Below are positions 32,964 to 43,872 of a stretch of 64,000 nucleotides of DNA, piece after piece (within the stretch, counting starts at the first letter, position 1; the number at the start of each line of letters is the position of its first letter). The notes under the pieces were generated by a model that saw only the letters and a program-made list of their open reading frames with translations, was not told where the DNA came from and made no database searches. A program made the position numbers and the translations under genes. The stretch is from Erinaceus europaeus. Lineage: Eukaryota; Chordata; Mammalia; Eulipotyphla; Erinaceidae. The stretch lies in assembly GCF_950295315.1 (NCBI RefSeq), contig NC_080181.1, forward strand, positions 33,620,441 to 33,684,440, given 5' to 3'.

Positions 32964-34103
32964 AAACTAGTATATCCACAGCCCCTTTGGCATATAACTA
33001 AAATATGCCTACTAGCTAACAACAAAACAGAGACCCCCCCCCCAACTCTTCATCTGCACTTGCAGCCTTTAAATACATGATTAGTCAACAATTTGTTTGG
33101 CTTTGTATGTTAACTCTCTTTTCAGCCACCAGGTTCCAGATGCTAGTATGATGCCAACCAGACTTCCCTGGACAGAAAACCCCACCAGTGTGTCCTGGAG
33201 TTCCAATTCCCCAGAACCCCACCCCACTAGGGAAAGAGAGAGGCAGGCTGGGAATATGGATCACCCTGTCAACGCTCATGTTCAGCGGGGAAGCAATTAC
33301 AGAAGCCAGGTTTTCCACCTTCTGCATCCCACAATGACCTTGGGTCCATTTGGACAACATACTCTATGCTACACCTGAGAAAGATTGGTTCTGATATTGG
33401 GGCAGCTTGGAATGTTCCTACTCATGACCACAGAATGTGAACTTAGATCTACAGGGATGCAGAGGTCACATAGGCTCCTAAGCTGAATATGGGCCCCAGA
33501 GCACATCAAATCGATTGGGTTTATAGTCCAAAATATTTATACCCCTTTCCCATATTTGGGAGCTACTGTCTTCCCTGATCCAGCTTTCTGTTCCTTTTCT
33601 AGCCATGACATCATCTCCCCCAGATAATAACTTGGATTCACCTGTATATCAGATTTTAGGCTCAGGGGGAAAAAGGGGGGGGAACTAGTATAGCCACATG
33701 CCCTTTGGAATATAAAATATTCCAAAATATTCTAAAATATGCCTACTAGCTATCTACAAAATGGAGTAGTCCCCAACTCTTCATCTGCACTATTCCAACC
33801 TTTACGTTCATGATTAGTCAACAATATGTTTGGCTTTGTATGCTAACTCTCTTTTCAGCCACCAGGTTTCAGGTGCTAGTATGATGCCAACCATACTTCC
33901 CTGGACAGAAAACTCCACCACTGTGTCCTGGAGCTCCACTTTCCTAGAGCCCCACCCTACTAGGAAAAGAGAGAGGCAGGCTGGGAGTATGGGTCACCCT
34001 GTCAACACACATGTTCAGCGGGGAAGCAATTACAGAAGCCAGACCTTCAACCTTCTGCATCCCACAGTGACCTTGGTTCCATACTCCCAGAGGGTTAAGG
34101 AAT
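32608..34103 (+). repeat. Tandem duplication, two units of about 745 bases
   Basis: TGGACAACATACTCTATGCT begins at about 32,607 and again at about 33,350; the following order of landmarks is the same in both units. Unit 1 carries the large (GA)n, whereas unit 2 has only a short G/A run. The copies are clearly diverged from each other. Confidence 0.9.
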
Positions 34104-34350
34104 AGGAAAGCTATCAGGGGAGGGGATGAGATATGGAGTTCTGGTGGTGGGAATTGTGTGAAGTTGTACCCCTCTTATCCTATCGTTTTGTCAATGTTTC
34201 CTTTTTATAAAGAAATTTTAAAAAAGAATAGGAAAACTATCAAGGGAGGGGATATGATACAGAGTTCTGGTGGTGGGAATTGTGTGGAGCTGTACCCCTC
34301 TTATCCTATGGTTTTGTTAGTGTTTCCTTTTTATAAATAATACTACTAAT
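34104..34350 (+). repeat. Tandem duplication, two units of about 120 bases
   Basis: GAATAGGAAAGCTATCAGGG at 34,100 and GAATAGGAAAACTATCAAGG at 34,226 each start a terminal L1 3'-UTR block ending TTTCCTTTTTATAAA, so the 3' end is present twice. Confidence 0.9.
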
Positions 34351-34651
34351 AAAAAAGAATGGGTCAAATAAACAAAGTGATGAAATTTTTTCTAGTCCCT
34401 AAAGAAACAGGTATTCTGATCTGCTGGCAATAGTTCCCAATTGGTGTGGCCAATTGTTCAACTGAGACTAAACCTAGGCATAATTTAGGACATAAAAACT
34501 TTTTCATTAGATAAATACCCTACAGAAATGTATGTACAAATCCTCCAAAAGACAAAGCAGAATGACATAGCTGCAGCATAATTTTTCAATCAAGAATGAA
34601 AGCAAGCCAAAGGCTCATTATTAATGGAATTAATAAATTATATCATCTCGA

Positions 34652-34845
34652 GGCCAGGCAATGGCACACTTGGTAGACCAGACATGTTACCATGTGCAAG
34701 GACCCAGATTCAAGCCTCCTGGTCCCCACCTGCAAGGGGGAGTTTTATGAGTGGTGAAGCAGTGTTGCAGGTGTCTCTCTTTCTCTCTCCATCTCAATTT
34801 CTCTCTGTCTCTCTCCAATAAATAAATAAAATATTTTTTTAAATA
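34652..34845 (+). mobile_element. SINE-A
   Basis: GGCCAGGCAATGGCACACTT head, CCCACCTGCAAGGGGGAGTT, CT tract, CCAATAAATAAATAAAATAT tail. Confidence 0.92.
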
Positions 34846-34921
34846 TAGCAGATCATATAATGGAATGCTATTCACCAGTGAAAATGAATGAACCGCTATA
34901 CTAAACAGCATGAGTATTTAG

Positions 34922-34922
<1 letters not shown>

Positions 34923-34961
<39 letters not shown>
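34923..34961. repeat. (CA)n microsatellite
   Basis: About 19 CA units inside the ancient L1 3' region. Confidence 0.95.
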
Positions 34962-34964
<3 letters not shown>

Positions 34965-35089
34965 AGGTCAACCCCAGAAAAATAATATTTAATGAGTAAG
35001 CAAACACTCTATTCATGTAAGTTCATAAATGGGCAAAAACTACTAGTCTCTAGGAATGAACACATAAGTGACTTATATAATAAGTCTTG

Positions 35090-35137
35090 GTGTATGGTAA
35101 TGTGTGCTCTACCAGGTGTGTCACTGTCCAGCCTACC
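35090..35137 (-). mobile_element. SINE-A head fragment
   Basis: GGTAATGTGTGCTCTACCAG ... TGTCCAGCC is only the reversed tRNA-like head. Confidence 0.6.
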
Positions 35138-35371
35138 TGCTTGGGCAGAGGAGCTCACTGAATTCAGATCCTCTGGGCCTCTCATCTCCTGTGGATGCTG
35201 AGAATGCTGAGGGAATCTTGGCTATGGTAAAATAGCAGCTGCTTCCATTTCCCTGGATATCGGCTCCTGGATGACTCAATATTTCCCCATCCTCTAGTGA
35301 AATCCAGTAGAGTTCCTAGATAAAGCCTTGCCTGTCCCCCAAAGTAAACTTGTGTGTCACTTTTTTAATTT

Positions 35372-35637
35372 TTGTAATTGCCACCAGGGTTATTACTGGA
35401 GCTCAGTGCCTGAATGACAAATCTACTGCTCCTGGTGGTTATTGTTATTTTTCTTTTTAAAATACTTTTACAGAGAGACAGAGAAATTGAGAGGGAAGGG
35501 AGAGATAGAGAGGGAAAGGGAAAAGACACCTGCAGCACTGCTTCACTACTCCTAAAGCTTCCCTGCTGCCTGGGGTGACTGGAGGCTTGAACCTGATTTC
35601 TTGCACATAGTAACTTGTGCACTCTACTCGATACACC
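35372..35637 (-). mobile_element. SINE-A, long form
   Basis: Reversed 3' module (GCCACCAGGGTTATTACTGG ... ACTGCTCCTGGTGG), purine tract, GACACCTGCAGCACTGCTTC and a head ending at about 35,637. Confidence 0.9.
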
Positions 35638-36200
35638 TCAGCAAGGTCTCTCTTATCAAATCTCTCAGTAACAGTTGCACATATCTGTGTACATAGGTGA
35701 TTTCCAGAGCCAACTCAAAATGAAAATGAAACAAATGGGTCAAAGCCTGAACAAGTGAAAACAGGTATTTTACATTTTTGAAAAGTTGCCTGGAAGGTTC
35801 ATCAATAGTACTCTGTTCTCTCGAGTCACTCCATGACCTCTGGCACAATCCATCGTTCACAAATTGCAGATCAGCTGAATCAGCATCCCTCACACAAATC
35901 TGCAGCTAGATTGTGCAGTCGGGTCACAGAAATCTGTACTCCATCCTCTGAAAGGAACAGACTGAAAAAATACAAATTAGAGGACGGGGAGAGGAGGAGC
36001 TTCCTGAAGGAAAAGTCAGGGGCAGGTGGATCAAATTCTAGCAGGGTGACCAGCACATCTACCTTGGTATCTACAGGAGAGAAAAGTAATGTCTCATCCA
36101 CACTTTGTTCTTTGTGTCTGATGGATGGGTCTCTAGCTTACGACAATGGATTCATCAAAGGCAAGTCTTTGTCTCAAATAATATTTTTATTTAAAAATGC
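35638..36200. other. Unique sequence, 560 bases
   Basis: A 177-codon frame (35,833-36,366) runs from here into the next SINE, and no domain is recognisable. Composition is ordinary; conservation could not be judged. Confidence 0.45.
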
Positions 36201-36204
36201 AGGA

Positions 36205-36360
36205 AGAAGGAGTGGTGTTGATGCATCTGGTAGATGTGCCCTGGTCCCCACCTGCAGGGGGAAATTTCACAAGCAGTGGAGCAGTGCTGCAGGTATCTCT
36301 CTGCTGTCTCTCCTTCTCTACCTCATTCTCTATAAAAAACAAAATGAAGTAATAAAAATG
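36205..36360 (+). mobile_element. SINE-A with internal deletion
   Basis: GGAGTGGTGTTGATGCATCT head jumps directly to CCTGGTCCCCACCTGCAGGG; the B-box segment is missing. Ends in a CT tract and A-rich tail. Confidence 0.8.
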
Positions 36361-36384
36361 AAATAATAACTAAATAGCAGGAAT

Positions 36385-36535
36385 AATGAGACCAGCATGA
36401 TAGCTCAACTAGGAGGGTGCCTGTTCTGTTCTGCACATGGCCCAGATTCAAACCCTGGCTTTATCAGTGCACTGGGAGAAGCTTTGGTGATATGGTGTGG
36501 TATCTTTTACTTCCTCCCTTTGTCTCTCTATCTCT
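36385..36535 (+). mobile_element. SINE-E
   Basis: GACCAGCATGATAGCTCAAC head, GGCCCAGATTCAAACCCTGG, GAAGCTTTGGTGATATGGTG and a pyrimidine tail. Confidence 0.75.
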
Positions 36536-36539
36536 TTTT

Positions 36540-36862
36540 ATTTCTTTATCGCCACCAAGGTTATCGATAGGGCTCAATGCTGGCACTATGAACTCACCAC
36601 TCCTAGTAGCAAGGGTTCTTACTGGAGTTCTTATGCATAGTAACCTGAAGGTTCAACCCAGAATGCTCCCACTTCATCTCTTTCTAGCTGAAGAAGTCAT
36701 CCTAAATGGTGAAGCCCAGATGATGGCGATAAAACAAAAACAGATCAAGGATCAGGGAGATAGTGCAGCAATAGCTCATAAGACTTCAAATAGTGATATC
36801 TAGTGAGTCTCTTTCTCTCTCTCTCTCCCTCTCCCTCTCCCTCTCCCTCTCCTCTTTCCCTC
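36540..36862. repeat. SINE fragments and a (CT)n tract
   Basis: 36,540-36,670 has a reversed SINE 3' module (GCCACCAAGGTTATCGATAG ... CACTCCTAGTAGC). 36,740-36,800 is a plus-strand SINE-C-like head (CAGGGAGATAGTGCAGCAAT). Pure CT/CCCT units follow at 36,808-36,862. Confidence 0.55.
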
Positions 36863-36877
36863 TTGTGAAAACAAATA

Positions 36878-36998
36878 AGACCTGGGTGTCAGTACACCTG
36901 GTTGAGTGCACACATACCATGAACCAGGACCCAGGTTCAAGCCTCCAGTCCCCACATGCAGGGGGAAGCTTCATAAGCCATAGATTAATGCTATAGGA

Positions 36999-37045
<47 letters not shown>

Positions 37046-37435
37046 TGCCAGGATTTGGTTCCTGCATTACGAATCCACTGCTCCTGGAGGCTATTTTCCC
37101 CCTTTTGTTGCCCTTGTTCATCATTGTTGTTATTAGTATTGTTGTTATTATTGTCATTGTTGTTGGATAGAAATGGAGAGAGAAAGGGAAGACAGAGAGG
37201 GGGAGAGAAAGACACCTGCAGGCCTGCTTCACCGCCTATAAAGCGACCCCTCTGAAGATGGGGAGCCAGGGGCCTGAACCAGAATCCTTACACTGGTCCT
37301 TGCAATTTGCACCATGTGTGCTTAACCCGCTGTGCTACCCGCCTGGTCCCTAGGTCTCTCTCTCTTTCTATCTACCTCCCCTCCCCGTCCCAATTTTTCT
37401 CTGTCCTATCAAATAAATAAGTAAACATTTTAAAA
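36878..37435 (+). mobile_element. SINE-A, split by a minus-strand SINE-B
   Basis: Head and body at 36,878-37,040 (GTACACCTGGTTGAGTGCAC, CCCACATGCAGGGGGAAGCT, (CT)n). The tail resumes at 37,351-37,435 (CTGTCCTATCAAATAAATAA). Confidence 0.85.
37041..37350 (-). mobile_element. SINE-B, long form
   Basis: Reversed 3' module (GAATCCACTGCTCCTGGAGG), TTGTTGTTATTA linker, purine tract, CAGGCCTGCTTCACCGCC and a head ending GCTTAACCCGCTGTGCTACC. Confidence 0.93.
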
Positions 37436-38135
37436 AGAAAATAAATCATTTTCAATTAAAAGATAAAAACTGGAACACATGTGTGATTCTGCCTTTGTCA
37501 TCTACGTATAATGGCACTCCATCAACATGGAGAATCTAATTCCAGATGCATCCTAAGCAGACAAGACCATCACCAGCCATTACCCTCCATCTCTCTCCCA
37601 CTCCTTGTGCCTCCAGTTAGAAGGTGCATGAACTGGGGGAATATATAGGCAAAAAGACCAAAGGAAGAAGGAAGCTTCCTGCCCAGAGATCAAGAGTCTC
37701 CACTGTACTGAAATTCTTAATGGGATAGTTTGGAGGAGAGAGAGGGAGAGAGAGAGACACAGAGAGAGACAGAGAAAAACAGAGAGAGACAGAGATAGAG
37801 AGATTGAATATGATCACAAAGTCTTCACAGTAGTCAAGAACAAGAGGCTCAAACTGGCAAATGCAGGCGAGAGAAAATATTTGTCAAGGACATGTGATTA
37901 AGTGTTAGAAGAAGGAGCTTTCAACAGAGTGAATAAAAAACTCAAAACACCATTAAAACCAAGTCACAGGTATGACAAAGGTGCTGGGGAGCTGTGGGAG
38001 AGTCCCCAAACTCCATACACACTTTTCCGAGGAGTGGGCATGTGCTGATATTCTCATGTTGAGGGTACATGATAGGTGCTCATTAGACACACTTGCTACC
38101 TGATAGATCAGGGAGTGCAAACAAACCAGGGTCTG
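37436..38135. other. Mostly unique sequence with a (GA)n tract
   Basis: GA-rich repeat at about 37,735-37,805. GTACATGATAGGTGCTCATT near 38,067 is MIR-like. No gene seen. Confidence 0.5.
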
Positions 38136-38136
38136 G

Positions 38137-38466
38137 GGGCCAGGCAGTGGCACCCTGGATTGAGCACACATATTACCATGTGCAAGGACTTGGGTTCAAA
38201 CCCCCAGTCCTCACCTGCAGGGTGGTGAAGCAGTGCTGCAGGTATCTCTCTGTTCTTGTTTCTTTCTCTTCTCTCTTCTCTCTTCTCTTTTCTCTATCTA
38301 CCTATCTATCTATCTATCTGTCTATCTATCTCTCCTACCCATCTCAATTTATCTCTGTCCTTTCAAATAAAGAAATAAAGGGGGTGGCAAATGGCCTCCA
38401 GGAGTAATGTATTTAATTGTGTAGGCACTGAACCTCAGTGATAACCCCGGCAGCAATAAAAAAATT
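38137..38466 (+). mobile_element. SINE-A, long form, with (CTAT)n
   Basis: GGGGCCAGGCAGTGGCACCC head, GGTGGTGAAGCAGTGCTGCA, (TCTTC)n and (CTAT)n at about 38,265-38,330, then 3' module GGCCTCCAGGAGTAATGTAT ... CCCCGGCAGC. Confidence 0.92.
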
Positions 38467-39148
38467 ATAATGAAATAAAATAGCAGGGTCTTAAACCAGC
38501 TGCAGAGATCCCTCAGCTGCCATGTTGCACTGACTCGTGGCTTGGCCCCAGGAAGTAGGCACACTTTGTCTGGCTCCCATGCTCTGAGTCTCACACCTTC
38601 CATGAAACACTCACACCCATCCCTGCCTTTCTTCTTGATCATTGATGTTCCAGAGGTATTTTTAGTTTGCCTGCTTGGCAGTTTCTCAAATGCTTTTCAA
38701 GAGGCTGGTGGGCACATATTGAGAGTTACATAGTACGAATTGAGGAGCTCTCTCAAAACCTGCCCACTGCTTCTTCATTCTACAGCACCCCCCACACACA
38801 TACACACACATACCCGGTTCCCTCACATACACACACAAGGGTCTCTGCTTGGTTCTCTGTTTTAGTTTTGTTCTCTGACAATGTATGGGTGCCAGATGTC
38901 CAGGCTGGATTGAATCTAATAAATCTACCTGAACTTTGGCATGAAAGAAAAAAAAAAAAAGCTTTTAAAGAGACTACTTTTTTTCCTGTCATTAGGCATT
39001 CAGTTCTCCAATAGTCTCATCTTCATTTAACTTTAGAACAAAAATCATGAGGCTTTCAAGTTCTGATTTTTAACTTCCATAAGAAAGGGCTGGGCTGGTG
39101 GCAGCAGAGGCCACAGGAAGGGTAAATTTGCCTACTTGATATAAACAA
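38467..39148. other. Unique sequence, no gene seen
   Basis: A short (CA)-rich patch lies at about 38,790-38,840 and a poly-A run near 38,948. No exon recognised. Confidence 0.45.
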
Positions 39149-39188
<40 letters not shown>

Positions 39189-39240
39189 AGGTTATCACCA
39201 GGGTACAGTGCCTACACAATTAATCCACTACTTCTCCTAG

Positions 39241-39304
<64 letters not shown>

Positions 39305-39415
39305 TACTAGAAAGGACAGATAGAAGTTAAGAGGAAGACAGGGAAAGAGACACCTGTAGCATTGTTTCACCACCCATGAAGCTTCCCTCCTTGCAGTTGG
39401 GCTCTTTGCACATGG
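39149..39415 (-). mobile_element. (AT)n followed by SINE-A, long form, with (CT)n
   Basis: (AT)n at 39,150-39,186. The reversed 3' module (CAAGGTTATCACCAGGGTAC), (CT)n at about 39,244-39,304, purine tract and GAAGCTTCCCTCCTTGCAG follow; the tRNA-like head is truncated. Confidence 0.82.
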
Positions 39416-39601
39416 AAACAACAAAAAAATATTTAAGGATGAGACCCCTTTCCTCTGTGTTTACTGAAAAGTTTAGGAAATTTTGACAGCAAGACAAACA
39501 AAAGTTGGATGGATAGACTCTTGATGCTAAGGTAGCATACACTGTCTTAAAAGGTTGAGAGGTACTTTGTTGATCCTCTACAAAAAATGCTTAAAAGCTC
39601 T

Positions 39602-39812
39602 TATGACTGGCTGGTGATTTATCTGGATGAGCACAAATGTTCCAGTGCACAACAACCCAGGCTCAAGTCCCTGGTCCCCATCTGCAGGAGGGAAAACTTT
39701 ATAAGCAGTGAAGCAAAGCTGCAGGTATCTTTTTCTTTCCTTATCTTCTTCTTTCCTCTTGATTTCTCTCTGTCACCATTAAAGAAAATAAATTAAATTA
39801 AAATTTTAAAAA
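39602..39812 (+). mobile_element. SINE-A
   Basis: GACTGGCTGGTGATTTATCT head, CCCAGGCTCAAGTCCCTGGT, GGTCCCCATCTGCAGGAGGG, pyrimidine tract and AATAAATTAAATT tail. Confidence 0.85.
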
Positions 39813-39826
39813 CAGCTTTTACAAGG

Positions 39827-40215
39827 GGACTGACCAATAAGATAGCTCACTTGGATAGTGTACTTGTCTTTTCATAGACATGACAAAGATTCAGTAAAGC
39901 CAAAATCCCCATTCTCCATCTCTCTCTTCATCTTTCTTGTCTAATTTTTAAAGATGTATTTATTTACTTATTTGGATAGAGACAGAGAGAAACTGAGATT
40001 AAAGGGGGAGACAGAAGAGAAAGAACAAGACTGCAAAACTGTTTCACCATTTTTGGAGTATTACCCTGATGGTGGAGACCAGAGCCTTAAACATGGTAAT
40101 ATGTGATCTCAATCAAGTGCACCACCACTGACTCTGTCTCCATCTTTCCATTTGAAAAAGTTGACCTGGAATGGTGAAGCCACAGTAATGAGTGACAACC
40201 AAAAAAAAAAAAAAT
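39827..40215 (+). mobile_element. SINE-E, split by a minus-strand SINE-A
   Basis: Head at 39,827-39,945 (CAATAAGATAGCTCACTTGG). The tail resumes at 40,137-40,215 (CTGGAATGGTGAAGCCACAG then poly-A). Confidence 0.65.
39948..40136 (-). mobile_element. SINE-A
   Basis: Reversed TATTTATTTACTTATTTGGA tail, purine tract, and a head ending AAGTGCACCACCACTGAC. Confidence 0.82.
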
Positions 40216-40636
40216 TTAAGTAAAAAAGTTTTATAAGATTCCTGGGTAGCTGAGAGGCAGCCTAAAAGTAATAATACCTAAAAGTGAAACTAGGGTGCAA
40301 AACTTGAATTTTTTCATCCCTGAAGAAAGAGCATAAAATTAAATGACAAAGCCTAGAATCTCTAGAGTTCAGATTCCTCCCCTATTAAAGAAGGAGTTTG
40401 GGTGACAATTGTTAAGATCCTTTATAACTCAATAATTGTGTGACTCTGGAGGTCTCATCAAGTGTGAAAAGAACTAGATTCTAAACAGTGAGTTCCAGAC
40501 TTTGGAGGCTTTATACCACCTGCCAGTGGCAAGTCAGTTTCCTTAATTACTAGCTGTAGAGTCCTGGGCTCCTCTAACTCCACAAAGAACAGACCATGGC
40601 CAAACAACTTCCAGACTGGGAGAATACCCACCAGAA
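40216..40636. other. Unique sequence, no gene seen
   Basis: About 420 bases. A long minus-strand frame (41,072-40,458) here translates CA and GA repeats and is not a gene. Confidence 0.5.
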
Positions 40637-40641
40637 CACCC

Positions 40642-40648
40642 ATACACA

Positions 40649-40698
<50 letters not shown>
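40642..40698. repeat. (CA)n microsatellite
   Basis: About 28 CA units, nearly pure. Confidence 0.97.
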
Positions 40699-40699
<1 letters not shown>

Positions 40700-40796
40700 A
40701 GAGACTGAGGTACTGGCAGTCTAAATCAAAAGGTAAGCTTTTCAGCAGGGAATGGGATAGGGGGAAGAGGAGGGTTAGAAGAGATGGAAGAAAATA

Positions 40797-40893
40797 TGGA
40801 GAACCAGACCAGCGATATAGATCAGCTTTGTCACATGCATGACCCAGGCTCAAATTCACTGAGCTCCGCTGCACTGAAGTTTCAATGGTGTAG

Positions 40894-40951
<58 letters not shown>

Positions 40952-40990
40952 CTCTCTTCCCTCTCCCTCTCTTTCTCCCCCTAAAAAAAA
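40797..40990 (+). mobile_element. SINE-E with long (CT)n
   Basis: GAACCAGACCAGCGATATAG head, CATGACCCAGGCTCAAATTC, then (CT)n at about 40,896-40,950 and a CCCT tract. Confidence 0.78.
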
Positions 40991-41112
40991 TATGGAAAAC
41001 CAAGAATTTCTTTTCAGAGGTGCCTCCCTTTGGGGACTCCAAGGGGGAGGGACTGAGGAAATAACTGTCCAAAGAGGAAAAAGGGCTCTATCCTAAGAGC
41101 AAGAGAAAAACC

Positions 41113-41270
41113 AGGCCAGGTAGTAGCACCTGGTTGATCACACATGTTACAGTGTGCCATTGGGACACTTCACAGGCAGTGAAGCAAAGCTACAAGTGTC
41201 TCCCTTTCTCTTTCCCTATCTCCCTTTCTCCACTAAATATTTTTCTCTGTCCTATCCAACAAAATAAAGC
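41113..41270 (+). mobile_element. SINE-A with internal deletion
   Basis: AGGCCAGGTAGTAGCACCTG head jumps to ACTTCACAGGCAGTGAAGCA, then CT tract and ATCCAACAAAATAAAG tail. Confidence 0.82.
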
Positions 41271-41575
41271 AAGAGAAGATTTGTGCATGCTCCTTGACAA
41301 ATCACAAGGGAATGTGGGAAACATGACCCTTTCATGCCCAGCTCTTCAATGTCCTGTGTAGACATGAAGCAGGTGACAGAAAGGACAGGTTCACTGCTCT
41401 CTGCAGGTGACAGAGGTGTCTGTTGCAAATGTTGGAAGCAGGGCAAGGTCATGTGACAACAGCACCCAGTCTAAGCATGCATACCAAGTACCTCCTCTGA
41501 ACCAGCCTGAAAAATCACTGCCATGTCCTTCCATCTAATACATAGGTGTGATCTTGTGCCATTCGGCCTCATTTA
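41271..41575. other. Unique sequence
   Basis: About 305 bases, nothing recognised. Confidence 0.5.
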
Positions 41576-42165
41576 AAAACGTTGTGAGCTGGTACAGCCC
41601 CTTTGGAAGACTGTGTAGAGAGTCCTTAAACAAATAAAAATGGAGTTACCTTATGAACCAGGACTCTTGGCCATTTATCCAGTGGACACCCAGGCAAAAA
41701 TTTGAAGAGCCATATGTACCCTCATATTCATAGCAGCATTGTTCTCACAGTGGCCCAAAGAATGGGAGCAGCCTAAATGTTCATCCACAGATGACTGGCT
41801 AAAGAATTTATGGGATATATATTTCATCGAGTACTACTTTGCAATCAAAAATGATAATATTGTGTCCTTTGAGACAAAATGGATGAAACTGGAGATGATT
41901 ATACTTAGCAAAATAAGTAAAGAGATGAAAGACAATAGCCAGATAGTTTCACTCACATGTGAAATCTAGAGATCTGATTTACATGAACTTGTCAAAAAAA
42001 TAATTCCAAACAAAACAGAAGCAAGTAAACCATTTGTAAGACATGAGAACTATGCTGGTTATCTTTGGGAGGTAGAAGGATGGGGATATGGAAATTTGGT
42101 GGTGGGTGTGGAGCTATACAATGAAATTTACAATTTTGTACCAAAATATTAATAAATTTTTAAAA
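41576..42165 (+). mobile_element. Old L1 ORF2 3' end and 3' UTR
   Basis: GTACAGCCCCTTTGGAAGAC, TATGTACCCTCATATTCATA, AAATGGATGAAACTGGAGAT give the ORF2 C-terminus. The 3' UTR ends TTAATAAATTTTTAAAAAGC. Confidence 0.9.
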
Positions 42166-42174
42166 AGCATTGTG

Positions 42175-42330
42175 AAACTAGAGAGGGAGTTCAGCCCACT
42201 AGAGCACCAATTTGCATGCAGAAATCACAAATTCAATCCCCAACATCACTTTATGTCAAAGCTGAGTAGTGCTCTGGCCCTTTCCCTTTCCCCTTATTTT
42301 CTCTTGTGATAAATAAAATAAATATATTAA
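42175..42330 (+). mobile_element. tRNA-derived SINE (C/E-like)
   Basis: GAGAGGGAGTTCAGCCCACT head, CAAATTCAATCCCCAACATC (B box), AGCTGAGTAGTGCTCTGGCC and AAATAAAATAAATAT tail. Confidence 0.72.
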
Positions 42331-42355
42331 TACTAAATTTACTTTAAAAAATGTT

Positions 42356-42535
42356 GTGGGGATTGGGAGGTGGTTCACAAAGTCAAATACACCATGGGAA
42401 AAGGCCTGGGTTTGTGGACCCAGCCACCAAATAGGAGCATCTTGTAAAAGAGGAAACAGGAAGTGATGAAGCAGTGTTGTGGTATCTCTCCTCCTCCCTG
42501 TCTCTCTCTTCTTTGTCTCTTACCTTCTAGTTGAA
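42356..42535 (+). mobile_element. SINE-A, divergent
   Basis: TTGGGAGGTGGTTCACAAAG head, GGAAGTGATGAAGCAGTGTT and a CT tract. The poly-A-proximal end is worn. Confidence 0.7.
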
Positions 42536-42884
42536 ATATTAGGGAAAAACCTGTGGGAGCAATTCAAAACATACAGGTGGAAGAAAAGCCTTGGCAACAA
42601 CAATAACAAAAGCTTTGGGATTTTGTGGTTGTGTTTTGGTTAGATGCCTCTCAGCCCTGATTTAGGAATATACATACCTTTTTCTCCATGTGGAATAGTA
42701 GGTGTCAAATAGGCAAATTTGCCCTCCCCTCATCTGGTCGAATTTTCTGCATGTGGAATTAAAGAATAAAACTTTCATAGTAGCAGGTCACATGCACAAC
42801 CCCTTAAAGTCAAATAATGACTCCTGGCCTCTTCTTAGAGCTGCTAATGGGATCAAATAAATGATGTTTCCCTTTCTTCCTTGT
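42536..42884. other. Unique sequence
   Basis: About 350 bases, nothing recognised. Bounded by a (TCC)n tract at 42,885-42,932. Confidence 0.5.
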
Positions 42885-42934
42885 CTTCTTCTTCTCCTCC
42901 TCCTCCTTCTCCTCCTCCTCTTTCTCCTTCTATA

Positions 42935-43103
42935 GAGATAGAATTTGAGAATTAAGGGGGTTATAGAGAGGAAGACAGGCACCTGTTGCCCTGCTTCAGT
43001 GCTCATGAAGCTTCACCCCTGCAGGTGGGGGCCAGGGACTTGAACAAGGGTCCTTATGTATGGTGATGTGTGCACTCTTCCAGGTGAGCCACCACCCAGC
43101 CTC
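42935..43103 (-). mobile_element. SINE-A
   Basis: Purine tract, CAGTGCTCATGAAGCTTCAC, GGGACTTGAACAAGGGTCC and CCAGGTGAGCCACCACCCAG. Confidence 0.88.
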
Positions 43104-43292
43104 TTCAGCTAAGTGACATTTAAGAGAAGCACCTTGTTGTAAGCTGTGATCTTGCCTTTCTGTAGATGCCTGTCCACCATCTCACATTGATCTACCCTGC
43201 GTTGGATGCCTCTGCCTCTCACCACCAAGAGTAGACACCCTGATTCTGTCTGTTTTACTGTTTGCTGTCTTATTCCCTTCCTTGTTTGATTT

Positions 43293-43337
43293 GAAGAAGA
43301 AGAAGAAGAAGAAGAAGAAGAAGAAGAAGAAGAAGAA

Positions 43338-43368
<31 letters not shown>

Positions 43369-43371
43369 TAG
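43293..43371. repeat. (GAA)n microsatellite
   Basis: About 25 GAA units with one GGA interruption. The poly-S and poly-K frames are artefacts. Confidence 0.97.
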
Positions 43372-43671
43372 GAGAAAAAGATATTTTCTTCACTCTTGCC
43401 AGTGTGTCTTAATTTCCCTCTCCCTTGACTATGATTTTAGCAGCTCTGCTATTTAGCTCAGTGGTGTCACAGCAGACAGTTTGTGGGAAAGGAACTGTGC
43501 TAAGTGGCATAGCATTGGAATCCAGGACTGGCTTTGTGGTAACTAGAAAGCTCTCTGCCATTTTTGCTGCTCTGTGTTTAATCACACTATTTTCTCCACC
43601 CCATATACACATACACACACTCCAACCCCCTAAAGAGATCATCAGTGAGTCTTTTTCCTTGATCTTTTGTT
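43372..43671. other. Unique sequence
   Basis: About 300 bases. GCATTGGAATCCAGGACTGG is weakly MIR-like. No gene. Confidence 0.45.
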
Positions 43672-43872
43672 TACTTATCTATTTTGATAGGACAGAGAGA
43701 AGTTAAGAGGACAAGGGGAAATAGAGTGAGAGAGAAAAAAAAAAACCTGCAGCCCTGCTTTACCATTCATGAAGCTTCTTTTCCTACAGGTAGGGATTGG
43801 AGGCTTGAACCTGGGTCCTTGTACATGGCAACATCTGCGCTCAACCAACCAGGTACATTACCACTCAGCCTC
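43672..43872 (-). mobile_element. SINE-A
   Basis: Reversed TTACTTATCTATTTTGATAG tail, purine tract with A-run, CCTGCAGCCCTGCTTTACCA and reversed head. Confidence 0.87.

Larger units (their letters stand above)
32319..34355 (+). mobile_element. L1 3'-UTR-type insertion with internal tandem duplications
   Basis: No ORF2 remains. It begins in upstream 3'-UTR sequence (homologous, inverted, at 57.1-57.5 kb), continues through CCATATTTGGGAGATACTCT and TTGTTTGGCTTTGTATGTTA, and ends with TGGTGGGAATTGTGTGGAGC and a mixed A/T tail. A (GA)n tract lies at about 32,899-32,957. It could be a truncated L1 or a non-autonomous derivative sharing the L1 3' end. Confidence 0.85.
32306..34368. repeat. 13-bp TSD of the 2-kb L1 3'-UTR insertion
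   Basis: AGAATGGGTCAAA at 32,306-32,318 and exactly again at 34,356-34,368, the second directly after an A-rich tail. Confidence 0.92.
32183..35080 (+). mobile_element. Ancient L1 ORF2 3' end, twice interrupted
   Basis: Pieces at 32,183-32,318 (GAAACTCAGATTAAAACCAC), 34,369-34,650 (CAAGAATGAAAGCAAGCCAA) and 34,846-35,080 (ATAATGGAATGCTATTCACC) follow the order of an ancient mammalian L1 3' end. Interrupted by a 2.0-kb L1 3'-UTR insertion and by a SINE-A. Confidence 0.8.

Noticed and set aside
35833..36366. 177-codon plus-strand frame in mostly unique DNA
   Set aside because: Its 3' part lies in a SINE-A and the rest shows no domain or splice support. Only conservation analysis could revive it.
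40458..41072. 204-codon minus-strand frame
   Set aside because: About a third of it translates (CA)n and (CT)n repeats; the remainder has no recognisable domain.
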